Below, piece by piece: positions 33,713 to 42,096 of a DNA stretch of 64,000 nt. Each line of letters opens with the position of its first letter. Position 1 is the stretch's first letter. Both the position numbers and the translations under genes were made by a program. The notes below the pieces were generated by a model. That model was not told where the DNA came from and did no database searches. It was given only the letters and a program-made list of their open reading frames with translations. Source of the DNA: an uncultured Clostridium sp. (lineage in GTDB: Bacteria; Bacillota; Clostridia; Lachnospirales; Lachnospiraceae); the NCBI GenBank assembly GCA_946553025.1, contig CAMNRM010000013.1:24767-88766 (forward strand). The letters run 5' to 3'.

Positions 33713-34552
33713 GTGAACCGAAAAGGAAAACGTCGTCTGGTGACATGGACGGTACATTTGCTTCTGATTTTTATTTCGCTGATCTGTATTCTGCCGATTT
33801 TATGGATGTGCCTGATTTCCATTAAACCGACATCCGAAACCATGAGCGGTTTTCAGTCGATTTGGGTTTATCACCCTACGCTTGCAAATTTTAAGCGGCT
33901 GTTTGCGATGATTCCCATTGCACAGAATGCGTGGAACAGTGTGTTTACAACCCTGATGGGTACAGTGACTTCCCTGTTTTTCTGTGCGCTGGCGGGATTT
34001 GCTTTTGCAAAGTACCAGTTCCCGGGAAGGAACTTTCTGTTTTACTTTGTGATTGCCACGATGCTTGTTCCTCCGGAGGTGGGGGCAGTTCCGCTCTTTA
34101 TTATTATGAAAAAGCTGAACCTGGTGAACAGCCTGTGGTCGTTAGTTATCCCCAGGATTGCCACGGCGGTTGGCATTTTCTACATGCATTCCTATATCAG
34201 CGATGTGCCGGATGAACTGATTCAGGCCGCAAAGATTGACGGATGCCGGGATTTTGGAATTTTTATACGGATTATTCTTCCGGTAATCAAGCCTGCGCTC
34301 TCTTCCTGGGCGGCAGTTACTCTGATTGCGCGGTGGAATGATTTCTTCTGGCCTCTTTTGTATCTGCGCAAGCAGGCGAAGTATACGCTGATGGTGACGA
34401 TCTCCATGCTTCCGGTCAGCGAGGGGCTTTCTACACCCTGGCCGGTAATTCTTGCAGGAACAACGCTTGTCATTATTCCGATTATTATGCTATACTTGGT
34501 ATTGCAGACCTTCCAGAAGGCAGGGATGATGATGGGGGCTGTTAAGGGCTAG
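33713..34552 (+). CDS. Sugar ABC transporter permease (UgpE/MalG-like, CUT1)
   Basis: 279 aa, MalG type: ICILPILWMCLISIKPT, FAKYQFPGRNFLFYFVIATML, EAA loop DELIQAAKIDGCRDFGIFIRIILP. AAGGAGGG at 33699-33706 directly abuts ATG 33707, so GTG 33713, six bases further, is the better-spaced start. It completes the transport channel. The substrate, judged from the binding protein, is a sugar or glycoside but cannot be named. Confidence 0.93.
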   Translation: MNRKGKRRLVTWTVHLLLIFISLICILPILWMCLISIKPTSETMSGFQSIWVYHPTLANFKRLFAMIPIAQNAWNSVFTTLMGTVTSLFFCALAGFAFAKYQFPGRNFLFYFVIATMLVPPEVGAVPLFIIMKKLNLVNSLWSLVIPRIATAVGIFYMHSYISDVPDELIQAAKIDGCRDFGIFIRIILPVIKPALSSWAAVTLIARWNDFFWPLLYLRKQAKYTLMVTISMLPVSEGLSTPWPVILAGTTLVIIPIIMLYLVLQTFQKAGMMMGAVKG

Positions 34553-34629
34553 TACGGTATCGTTTTTGCTGGTGAATGTTTGGCCGTGATTTAAGGTGTA
34601 TGATAAAAAACAAAGATAAGGGGGCCGCC

Positions 34630-35262
34630 ATGGGGAATCCGTCGATTAAAGAAACAATCTATGCGTCAGTATTAAAGGATATCCTGGACGGAGCATATCC
34701 GCAGGATGCAGTGATTAATGAAAAAACCTTGATGGAAAAGTTCGGCGTCAGCAAAGCGCCGGTAAGAGAGGCCCTGGTGCAGCTTTGCAGCGAAGGTTTT
34801 ATTAAAAATATTCCCCGCTTTGGCTACCAGCTTGTTTCCATTACCCCCAGTGAAATCGTGGAGATGGTGGAATACCGCAAGGTTATTGAACTGGGGGCGT
34901 TAGAGAGGGCAGCAGCGCGGATAACGAAGGAAGATCTTGAGGAACTAAAGGCATTAAACCGGCAGGTGGAACTGGTGGATAAAAAGCACGAGGTAAAGCT
35001 TCACTGGGAGATGAATCAAAATTTTCACAAGAAACTGTGCAGCTTCTGCGGCAACCGCTATCTGGACAAGGCGCTGGATGCCTCACTTAAGGTCTGTGCC
35101 CGGATTTCCAACCAGTACTATGTAAAGGTCTGGGAACATAAGCATGAGGGAGCTTATAAGCACCGGCTGATTGTCCAGGCCATGGAAGAGGGAGATATCG
35201 AGCGGGCAAAGGTGATTCTGGCGGAAGATATCGAAGAACTTTTAAAAAACAGGGTATGGTAA
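34630..35262 (+). CDS. GntR-family regulator, FCD (FadR-type) subclass
   Basis: 210 aa. N-terminal winged helix (MEKFGVSKAPVREALVQLCSEGFI) and an FCD ligand domain (MVEYRKVIELGALERAAARI, NQNFHKKLCSFCGN, HRLIVQAMEEGD), in which Asp/His residues usually bind a metal and an organic acid. ATG 34630 follows AAGGGGG; two earlier in-frame ATGs lack good sites. It probably represses its own operon through the operator at 30004-30019. Confidence 0.92.
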   Translation: MGNPSIKETIYASVLKDILDGAYPQDAVINEKTLMEKFGVSKAPVREALVQLCSEGFIKNIPRFGYQLVSITPSEIVEMVEYRKVIELGALERAAARITKEDLEELKALNRQVELVDKKHEVKLHWEMNQNFHKKLCSFCGNRYLDKALDASLKVCARISNQYYVKVWEHKHEGAYKHRLIVQAMEEGDIERAKVILAEDIEELLKNRVW

Positions 35263-35285
35263 AGCATTAAGAAGGATGGGACAAA

Positions 35286-35711
35286 GTGAAAAAAATCGTA
35301 GTGATTGACGGCCAGGGCGGCCGGATGGGAAAGTCGATTATCGAGCAGCTGAAAAAAAACTGTCCGGAAGAACTGGATTTTCGGATTTATGCTTTGGGGA
35401 CGAACAGTGCAGCAACCCAGGCGATGATCAAGGGCGGGGCAGATTTTGGCGCTACCGGAGAAAACCCGATGATAGTCAACTGTAAGGATGCCGATATGAT
35501 TATCGGACCGATTGGGATACTGATTGCAGATTCCCTTCTGGGTGAGATAACACCGGCGATGGCTGTTGCTGTCGGTTCCAGTTCTGCCTATAAGATTTTA
35601 ATTCCGGTAAACCGCTGCAATCATCATATCGTCGGATGTCAGGAAGCCCCTTTAGGCGAATACCTCCAGCAGGTGTGCCAGGAAGCCGTAAAACAGATGA
35701 AAAATAGATAG
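35286..35711 (+). CDS. DUF3842 family protein
   Basis: 141 aa, GTG start. The N-terminal VVIDGQGGRMGKSIIEQL looks like a Rossmann dinucleotide loop. LGTNSAATQAMIKGGADFGATGENP and NCKDADMIIGPIGI are characteristic of DUF3842. NRCNHHIVGC near the end could bind metal. Function unknown. As the last gene of the URO-D/ABC operon it may be an accessory to that pathway, although the family is also found elsewhere. Confidence 0.8.
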   Translation: MKKIVVIDGQGGRMGKSIIEQLKKNCPEELDFRIYALGTNSAATQAMIKGGADFGATGENPMIVNCKDADMIIGPIGILIADSLLGEITPAMAVAVGSSSAYKILIPVNRCNHHIVGCQEAPLGEYLQQVCQEAVKQMKNR

Positions 35712-35721
35712 TTGTTATCCG

Positions 35722-35747
35722 GCTGCTGTGAATATGTGAACAGCAAT
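35722..35747 (-). repeat. Dispersed palindromic element, copy 6 (diverged)
   Basis: GCTGCTGTGAATATGTGAAC then AGCAAT, about 21 of 26 positions matching the inverse-orientation consensus. It lies 10 bases after the DUF3842 stop. Confidence 0.65.
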
Positions 35748-35759
35748 CATTATCCGTAT

Positions 35760-35816
35760 TCCCGGAACCTTAAATTCTGTGCATTTTGCATAGTGTTAAG
35801 GGTTTCGGGATTTTTT
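35760..35816 (+). terminator. Terminator of the URO-D/ABC operon
   Basis: TCCCGGAACCTTAA pairs with TTAAGGGTTTCGGGA (one bulge), followed by six T. Confidence 0.8.
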
Positions 35817-35844
35817 GCTTCTTTTTTTGATTCTTTTGTTTTAC

Positions 35845-35873
35845 TGGACAGTTGGGAAAAAAAACGTTATAAT
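35845..35873 (+). promoter_or_regulatory. Promoter of the FIST/chemoreceptor operon
   Basis: TGGACA (35845-35850), 17-bp spacer, TATAAT (35868-35873), giving a leader of about 105 nt with no recognised structure. Confidence 0.8.
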
Positions 35874-35984
35874 GTAGCTGATATGGAAAGTCATGGTTAT
35901 TGTTTAGGCAAACAGTAACAATCGTACCATAAAAAGTACACACCACAAGCATCAACGATTATAAAGAAAGCAGAGGGCAAAATA

Positions 35985-37040
35985 ATGAAACAGTTTTTTG
36001 GGATGAGCCGAAGCGGAGATTTAAGGGAAGCAACCCGCGGTTTATCTAACCCGCAGTTGATTTTACTTATGTCCAACAGCCAGCAATTTGAAACCCATGT
36101 TCATGAGTTGGAAAAACTTTACCCCCATGTGCCGAGTATTGGTTGTATTGGTATGAGTTATGATACGAATATTGTCGAAAATGGAGTCGGTGTTGCGGCT
36201 TTTTCGGATGGAGTGAATGCCGCGGCAAATGTTTTGGAGCATGTTTCTACGGTTCCGGTAAAATATATCCGGCGCATGGAAGAGGATCTTACCCGGGTTA
36301 ATGCATCGCAGAAGGATACGGTGTGCATTGATTTCTGTGCGGGAAATGATGCCTGTGTACTGACGACGATACATAGCGCACTGCGCCGCAGGGGAATTTC
36401 TCTGGTTGGCGGAACCGGGGACGGAGGAAAGATTTCTGCAAACGGCAGGATCTATGAAGATTCTGTGGCTTACGCCCTGGTGAAAAACCTGCATGGGCGT
36501 GTTAAGGCTTATAAAGAAAATATCTATCATCCTATGGGTAATTATCGTTTTATTGCTTCCAATACAGATAAGGCAAAGTATATGATTGGTTCGCTGAACG
36601 GTCAGCCGGCAAAACAGGTGTACCAGAGCATCTTAAAAGTAACCGAACAGGAGATTTTAACGCAGACCTTTAAGAATCCTTTTGGAAAACTGAACGGGAA
36701 TGAAACCTGCATTATTTCGATAAAAGAAGTCAACGGTAATTCCCTGGCCTGCTTCCGCCAGGTAAATGACTCCGATGTTCTTCTTCTTCTGGAACTTGGA
36801 GATTATCAGGAAACCGTGCGCCAGACCATCCAGAAAATTCAGCATGATTTTCAGCACCGCTCGGCTGTATTTTCGGTCAACTGCCTGTTCCGGTATAAAT
36901 TATTCAGCAAGGACGGCTATATGCAGAAGTATCTGCAGGATATGAGCGCCCTGGGCAGCCATGCCGGTTTAGTGGGCTACGGAGAACATTACAATAATCA
37001 GTTTATTAACCAGTCAATGAGCTGCGTTGTATTTGAATAG
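35985..37040 (+). CDS. FIST sensory domain protein
   Basis: 351 aa with FIST_N (about 15-205: PQLILLMSN, IGCIGMSYDTNI, LVGGTGDGG, YEDSVAYALVKN) and FIST_C (about 215-335). FIST domains are small-molecule sensors, often fused to or beside signalling proteins. No output domain is fused here. The next gene, 11 bases on, is a chemoreceptor signalling domain without a membrane anchor, so the two probably form a soluble sensor pair in the cytoplasm. Confidence 0.88.
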   Translation: MKQFFGMSRSGDLREATRGLSNPQLILLMSNSQQFETHVHELEKLYPHVPSIGCIGMSYDTNIVENGVGVAAFSDGVNAAANVLEHVSTVPVKYIRRMEEDLTRVNASQKDTVCIDFCAGNDACVLTTIHSALRRRGISLVGGTGDGGKISANGRIYEDSVAYALVKNLHGRVKAYKENIYHPMGNYRFIASNTDKAKYMIGSLNGQPAKQVYQSILKVTEQEILTQTFKNPFGKLNGNETCIISIKEVNGNSLACFRQVNDSDVLLLLELGDYQETVRQTIQKIQHDFQHRSAVFSVNCLFRYKLFSKDGYMQKYLQDMSALGSHAGLVGYGEHYNNQFINQSMSCVVFE

Positions 37041-37051
37041 GGAGGGACAGC

Positions 37052-37996
37052 ATGTTTTTTCATAAAAACGGAAAGAATGAAGCAGGACATCCGGAGGAGG
37101 GCGACGGACTTTATCCTGTCTTGTTTGTTATGAACAGTTTAAAGGATTATCACACGGCATTAGTCAATAAAGAAGTAGACTCTTTAAAAGAACTGGGGAT
37201 GATCAGCAGCAGTTTTGACAGTGTACTTTCGGAAGCCGGGAGTTTCCAGAACAAATTGCAGGAGTTTGGACAGAATTTTTCCAGTATCGGGCAGGTTTCC
37301 GGTGAATTTGGGCAGGTCAGGGGTGAGATTTCCCAGTCCGTAAAGCAGGCGCAGGAAGGCGTGGAAGAATTAAGGGATGATTCCATGCGTGTACAGCAGT
37401 ATTTCCAGGAAATGGAATCCACGTTTCAGGAGCTTCTTGCCGCCATTAAAAGAATTCAGCAGTATATGAGCAAGATTGTTTCCATCGCTGACCAGACGAA
37501 CATCCTTGCCATTAATGCCTCGATTGAAGCAGCCAGAGCCGGGGCCGAGGGAAAGGGATTTGCCGTGGTTGCCAGTGAGGTAAAGAAGCTGGCAACGGAA
37601 ATCAAGGATCTGGCCGGTGAGGTAGATGCCGGAATTTTGGATGTGGAAAAAGGGACGGACGAACTGAACTCCCGCATCAGTGTATCCCAGCAGGCACTTG
37701 GCGAAAGCATACAGAAGGTTGGGGAAACCAGTGCGATGTTTGACCAGATTACCGCGGCGTCCGACGGGGCAACCCAGGTACAGTCCGAAATTTCCGGGGT
37801 GATCGACGGTTCACAGCAGGAGCTGCACGTGCTCTGCGGGTATTTTGACAAGATCCGCGATCAGTACCAGGAGGTTGTTCGCCATATCAGCGCCGCCAGC
37901 TATCTTGGCACGACAAAGAGTGCGATGTTTGAAGATATCGATAATTTAATGTCACAGATTCCGCCGATACTTCGGGAGAACGGTCTAAATCAATAG
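37052..37996 (+). CDS. Soluble methyl-accepting chemotaxis protein
   Basis: 314 aa with no membrane segment and no HAMP domain. The signalling hairpin includes [36 protein letters not shown], the highly conserved tip that binds CheA/CheW, within a long coiled coil (about 45-270). The N-terminal 40 residues are unassigned. GGGAGGGAC precedes ATG 37052. Presumably takes its input from the adjacent FIST protein. Confidence 0.92.
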   Translation: MFFHKNGKNEAGHPEEGDGLYPVLFVMNSLKDYHTALVNKEVDSLKELGMISSSFDSVLSEAGSFQNKLQEFGQNFSSIGQVSGEFGQVRGEISQSVKQAQEGVEELRDDSMRVQQYFQEMESTFQELLAAIKRIQQYMSKIVSIADQTNILAINASIEAARAGAEGKGFAVVASEVKKLATEIKDLAGEVDAGILDVEKGTDELNSRISVSQQALGESIQKVGETSAMFDQITAASDGATQVQSEISGVIDGSQQELHVLCGYFDKIRDQYQEVVRHISAASYLGTTKSAMFEDIDNLMSQIPPILRENGLNQ

Positions 37997-38002
37997 CTGG
38001 TT

Positions 38003-38037
38003 AAAAAAAGCATCTGTCAGGAGATAGGTGCTTTTTT
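38003..38037 (+). terminator. Terminator after the FIST/chemoreceptor operon
   Basis: AAAAAAAGCATCT pairs with AGGTGCTTTTTT, followed by the T-run. Confidence 0.85.
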
Positions 38038-38116
38038 GAAAGGCTAATGCCGATGGCGGTAAACGCCTGTGGCAGGAATCGGTCAGACGGTAATCATAGA
38101 AAGGAAGCAGAGAAGC

Positions 38117-39949
38117 ATGGACAAAAACAAAGGAAAGGCAACCGACTACAGTTTCCAGGTGGATTTAAAGGGACTTATCCGTCTTTTAAGTGAAAATCTG
38201 TATTCCAGCAGTGATGTATTCCTGCGGGAATTGCTGCAAAACTGCGTGGATGCCATAGAGGCCAGGCGTATTGCAGAGCCGGAATTTCGTGCCGGAAAGA
38301 TTCAGATAAGTTATTTGCCGAAAACAGCAAAAGAGGCCAGGATGGTATTTTCCGACAATGGAATCGGCCTTACGCAGGAGGAAATCCATACATTTTTGTC
38401 GGTGATTGGTCAGTCTTCAAAACGGGGGGAGATGAAGCGGGGCAGTTTTATCGGTCAGTTTGGAATTGGCCTGTTGTCCTGCTTTCTGGTGACGGATGAG
38501 ATTCTGGTTCGCAGCCGTTCGATCCACGAGGAACAGGGTTGGCGGTGGTTAGGGCGAAGTGACGGCACTTATCAGGTAATGCCGGAAACGGAAGCCATGG
38601 AGCCGGGATGCGAGGTTACCCTGCTGCTGAAAGGAAGAAATGCTTCCTGTTACGGCGAAGAGCGGGTGGTGGAACGGTTAAAAGAATATGGTTTCCTTTT
38701 GCAGATCCCGGTGGAGTTTTCGGGGCAGGGGGGAAGGCAGAAAATCAATGATGCCTTCATCCCCTGGAGGCAGACGTTTTGCAGCAACGAAGAGATTCTG
38801 GCCTTTGGGGAACTGCTGTTTGAGGAAAAGTTTTTCGGTGTTGTGCCGATTTCGGGGGAAGGACTTCAGGGTTATGCCTTTATTTCCAGCCGGCAGACCA
38901 GTGCAGCAACGACAGGGAAGCACAAGATTTTTTTAAAAGATATGCTGATTACCGAAGACGGGAAAGATTTGATTCCCAAATGGGCATTCTTTACCCGCTG
39001 CATCCTGAATGCCCAAAATCTTACCCCGATAGCTTCCCGGGAAGGATTTGTGCTGGATCATGCGCTGGCTCGGGCCCGCAATACCATTGAAAAATGTATT
39101 TTTGACTATTTTGTCGCCTTGTCCCAGTACGATGTTGACCGCCTAAAGCAGATTACCATTGTCCATAACGTGGCGGTAAAGTCCCTTGCCGTGGAAAATG
39201 AGAAGATATATCATCTGTTTTTCCCGTTCTTAACCTTTTCCACCAATAAAGGAAGTCTGACCGGGTTTCAGCTTGTGGAGGCGGCGAAAAAATCTACGGT
39301 GTATTATTGCACGGAAGTGGATGACTACCGCCGAATACGTCCGTTTTTGAGCAATGGAAGACGTATTTTGGTGAATGCAGGCTATATTTACGATACAAAG
39401 CTTTTGCAGCTGTTAAAGCGCTATCACCGGGGAATCCGCATAGAATTATTTGATGAAAATGTCTATGGGGAACTGTTGGAAGACCCGGATGAGGGGATGA
39501 AAGAAAACCTTTCTGCCTTTATTAAAGAAGCCGGATTCACCCTGGCTGCGCTTCGGTGCGGGGCTGTATTAAAACAGTTTGACCCGCCGGAGGTTCCGGT
39601 CCTGTATGTGGGCGGAAGCGATGATTTTCTGGACAATGCCTTCGACCAGGATTTTGCCGACGGAGGCTATTCGGGTTTTCTGGAAGGTTTTGATTTCGGG
39701 ACGTGGGGAAGGGATAATCAGGGAGAGGATAAACATCAATTTAGTACGAGGCTGTACTTTAACGGCCGCAGCCCGATGATTCGGCGTCTGGCACAGACCG
39801 CAGACCGAAAAGCTGTTGAAAACATGGTGCGGGTGCTCTACGTCCATGCAATGCTTGCAGGGCATTATACCCTTGGAGAACGGGAGATGGAAATTTTAAA
39901 CACAGGGTTGATTAAGCTGCTGGAGTATGGACTGGGGGGAAAGCAATGA
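38117..39949 (+). CDS. htpG: HSP90-family molecular chaperone
   Basis: 610 aa. GHKL ATPase domain with FLRELLQNCVDAIEARR, FSDNGIGLTQEEI and GSFIGQFGIGLLSCF. Middle domain includes PIASREGFVLD, matching the PLNVSRE region of HtpG in a divergent form. It folds or remodels client proteins using ATP. The sequence is clearly divergent from ordinary bacterial HtpG. ATG 38117 follows AAAGGAAGCAGAGAAG. It overlaps the next gene (ATGA), a dedicated unknown protein, suggesting a specialised chaperone-partner pair. Confidence 0.9.
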   Translation: MDKNKGKATDYSFQVDLKGLIRLLSENLYSSSDVFLRELLQNCVDAIEARRIAEPEFRAGKIQISYLPKTAKEARMVFSDNGIGLTQEEIHTFLSVIGQSSKRGEMKRGSFIGQFGIGLLSCFLVTDEILVRSRSIHEEQGWRWLGRSDGTYQVMPETEAMEPGCEVTLLLKGRNASCYGEERVVERLKEYGFLLQIPVEFSGQGGRQKINDAFIPWRQTFCSNEEILAFGELLFEEKFFGVVPISGEGLQGYAFISSRQTSAATTGKHKIFLKDMLITEDGKDLIPKWAFFTRCILNAQNLTPIASREGFVLDHALARARNTIEKCIFDYFVALSQYDVDRLKQITIVHNVAVKSLAVENEKIYHLFFPFLTFSTNKGSLTGFQLVEAAKKSTVYYCTEVDDYRRIRPFLSNGRRILVNAGYIYDTKLLQLLKRYHRGIRIELFDENVYGELLEDPDEGMKENLSAFIKEAGFTLAALRCGAVLKQFDPPEVPVLYVGGSDDFLDNAFDQDFADGGYSGFLEGFDFGTWGRDNQGEDKHQFSTRLYFNGRSPMIRRLAQTADRKAVENMVRVLYVHAMLAGHYTLGEREMEILNTGLIKLLEYGLGGKQ

Positions 39950-41178
39950 TTCTGGAAGCCTTAAAAAGAAATCATGTTGAGGATGATAAACTCTGGGAAA
40001 TGGTCAGCCGGGCAAATCAACTGACCTGCGGCGATTATAAAAGCTGTGATGCCAATGCTGCCGCGCTGGTGCCGCTGATGGACAGGATACTCCTTCGTTC
40101 CCGGGAAAAGGGGGATTCGCGGGTTTATTACTACGCCATGGCAAAATTTTTCTGGCTGCTTGAACGGGTGGCAATTAATGATATCCGCCGCAGATTTCAG
40201 ATTTCCGAAATGTTTCACCGGGATATTCGCCAGTGGGATGTGAAAAACGTCGGCAGATTTGAAGGGGAATGGCGGGTCAGTGTTGCAGCAAGGATACTGA
40301 ACTTTTATCTGGATTATCCCCAGGTCAATGAGGACAAGCTGGAACAGATGCTGGAGATATTTTTGGACCTTGAACAGCGCTACGGCAGTGACTGGAATTG
40401 CGGGGATTATTATGTGGTAATGGTCTTGGCGGCATCAAAACAGGATAAAAAACTGGCAGAAACCGCAAGAAAAAAGCTTTCCAAAGGGGATTTTAAACTT
40501 TGGTGCTACACCTGCTATTATATCGTGCCAATGCTCTGCTATCATGTACTGTTTGAAGATTTTGAAGGCATTGAAGAATTGATTTCCTCGGTTGCCAGGC
40601 GCAGCATCCCGGCAAAATACCAGTGGTGTTTTGAAAAATGTGAAAGTTCCAGCGAAAAAGGTCTGGTAACGACCACACTCAAGTACTGCTTAAACTACGG
40701 AAGCACAGAACTGTTTGCAAAAGTTTTTGCCCGGTGGAAAAGCTTGTATCAGGAACCTCAAAAAGAGGAATTAAGTACCCATGAGATTCTTTTCCACGTT
40801 CTGGCCGGGGAGTTTAGCTGCAGCAAAGAACGTCTGCACACTGCCGAAAAAGACGACCAGGATCAAAGAGAGCACAGAGAATCTCCCACAGACTCGATGT
40901 ACTGGGCCCTTTGCTGGCATGTATATTTCCTTATTTTGGAAAAACATGGAGTAAAAACGGTAAGGCTGAATTTAGGCGATGGGGGCGGTGAAGATAGAGC
41001 AGGGGAAGAAAGTCCTTTGGAATGGACGTGCCGGGATGCCGCCATTTACTTTGAACATCAGGCCGACGAAATTGGTGAACAGATGGAACAGGGACGGAGA
41101 TGGTTTTCTTACGGAAGAGTTAAGAGAAGATATAGAGAATGTTTTTTGGGAGAGCAGGAGGATGTTGAAAAGGGATGA
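39946..41178 (+). CDS. HSP90-coupled unknown protein, probably helical-repeat
   Basis: 410 aa overlapping the HSP90 gene by four bases. Rich in Trp, Cys, Tyr and charged residues, predicted largely helical (YYYAMAKFFWLLERVAINDIRRRF, LEQMLEIFLDLEQRYGSDWNCGDYYVVMVLAA), suggesting a TPR-like solenoid without a clear 34-residue period. No signal peptide. No catalytic motif recognised. Translational coupling implies it acts with the chaperone as co-chaperone, client or adaptor. Confidence 0.75.
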   Translation: MILEALKRNHVEDDKLWEMVSRANQLTCGDYKSCDANAAALVPLMDRILLRSREKGDSRVYYYAMAKFFWLLERVAINDIRRRFQISEMFHRDIRQWDVKNVGRFEGEWRVSVAARILNFYLDYPQVNEDKLEQMLEIFLDLEQRYGSDWNCGDYYVVMVLAASKQDKKLAETARKKLSKGDFKLWCYTCYYIVPMLCYHVLFEDFEGIEELISSVARRSIPAKYQWCFEKCESSSEKGLVTTTLKYCLNYGSTELFAKVFARWKSLYQEPQKEELSTHEILFHVLAGEFSCSKERLHTAEKDDQDQREHRESPTDSMYWALCWHVYFLILEKHGVKTVRLNLGDGGGEDRAGEESPLEWTCRDAAIYFEHQADEIGEQMEQGRRWFSYGRVKRRYRECFLGEQEDVEKG

Positions 41179-41241
41179 AATTCCCCCGCTGTATGAAAAC
41201 GGGGGAGAGAATGAAAGTTAGTGTTTGTATATTGGATACAT

Positions 41242-41664
41242 TTACTTATCCTCCGTCTTATATACCCGCTGCCATTCCTTGGTATCGGGTATTTTTTGGG
41301 TCAGACACTGGTTTTGGCGGAGGAATTTCACCAGTTCGTAGCAGCTGATCCAGATTTCATTATTGCCTTCTTTCTGGGATTCATCGAAAATCAGCTGGAT
41401 ACCAAAGTGGAGGTGCGGTTCGTCGATATTATTGGTATTTTCCTTGCGGCTGTAACCGGTTCGCCCCATATAACCGATAACATCCCCGGCCTGCACCCGG
41501 CTTCCAATTTCAAGATTTGACTGGTAGGGGTAGTTTTTCCGCAGGTGGGCATAGTAGTAATAGCGTTTATTGTCTAAAGAACGAATCCCAATTCTCCATC
41601 CCCCGTACTGATTCCATCCAAGGGCTTCTACGATGCCGGATTCTACGGCGATGATGGGCGTTCC
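41242..41664 (-). pseudogene. M23 peptidase, C-terminal half, split off by a mobile element
   Basis: Reading leftward from the core, GTPIIAVESGIVEALGWNQ, YYYYAHLRKN, AGDVIGYMGRTGYS and EPHLHFGIQL are the C-terminal part of a LytM/M23 zinc endopeptidase, including the HxH motif. The N-terminal half lies at 48043-48831 on the same strand. Joining at the 12-bp core gives one 399-aa frame. Interrupted in this strain, so probably inactive unless the element excises. The only internal start (ATG 41496) would give a useless fragment. Confidence 0.92.
41653..41664 (+). repeat. Attachment-site core, left junction
   Basis: GATGGGCGTTCC; host sequence (GCGAT) to the left, element sequence (TATCGTTATG) to the right. 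It encodes Gly-Thr-Pro-Ile of the M23 fold on the opposite strand. Confidence 0.9.
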
Positions 41665-41680
41665 TATCGTTATGATAAAG

Positions 41681-41702
41681 TATATATATATATATATATA
41701 TA
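41681..41702. repeat. (TA)11 dinucleotide tract
   Basis: An alternating TA run just inside the left junction of the element. A related AAAGTATATAT sequence lies inside the right junction (48021-48031). Likely part of the recombinase-binding arm or a melting-prone promoter region, and prone to length change. Confidence 0.85.
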
Positions 41703-41844
41703 GAATGAGAAATTTATATACTGAAGCATTAGAAACAGAGGATGAAGGTTAAAAAAATGATGAAATTTTACACATTTATGGGAAAAATACGGTTTATTTG
41801 ATAAGAACAGATCTGCTATCATAAAAGATAATAACAGAAAAGTC

Positions 41845-41991
41845 ATGGTGTGTGGGATGATGGCAGAGATTGAATATATGTTGATCAAAGAAAGAGCGGC
41901 GGAAGGGGTAAAGATAGCGAAGGATAATAAAAAAATGGGAAGGCCCAAGCGTATATTAAATCAGACAGAGATGGGGGTTTTGGAGGATTAG
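41845..41991 (+). pseudogene. Remnant of a small serine resolvase/invertase (C-terminal part)
   Basis: 48 codons read MVCGMMAEIEYMLIKERAAEG and then KIAKDNKKMGRPKRI, matching the end of the catalytic domain of Tn3/Hin-type resolvases (typical pattern AExER-LIxER-xEG then GRPK). The Ser-containing N-terminal part and a full HTH are missing. The element was probably assembled on, or has replaced, an older resolvase-bearing element. Confidence 0.7.
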
Positions 41992-42049
41992 ATTGATTTT
42001 GATGTGGCGTAGTGATAAAATGAATTAAAAATGTAAAAATACATGCTTT

Positions 42050-42074
42050 TCTTACCTTGAAAAATATGGTAAGA
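42050..42074. promoter_or_regulatory. Inverted repeat upstream of cassette B
   Basis: TCTTACC and GGTAAGA, a perfect 7-bp inverted repeat with an 11-bp centre, 23 bases before the first cassette gene. Candidate operator for the B-C operon. A -10-like TAAGAT overlaps the right arm. AAAGGAG follows at 42084-42090. Confidence 0.5.
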
Positions 42075-42096
42075 TTATGGCAGAAAGGAGATATGT

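Noticed and set aside
40979..41221. Small open frame within the end of the HSP90-partner gene
   Set aside because: No ribosome site, wrong frame, and codon composition follows the overlapping 39946 gene.
41221..41520. Plus-strand open frame over the M23 C-terminal half
   Set aside because: It is the antisense shadow of a clearly recognisable M23 sequence on the minus strand.
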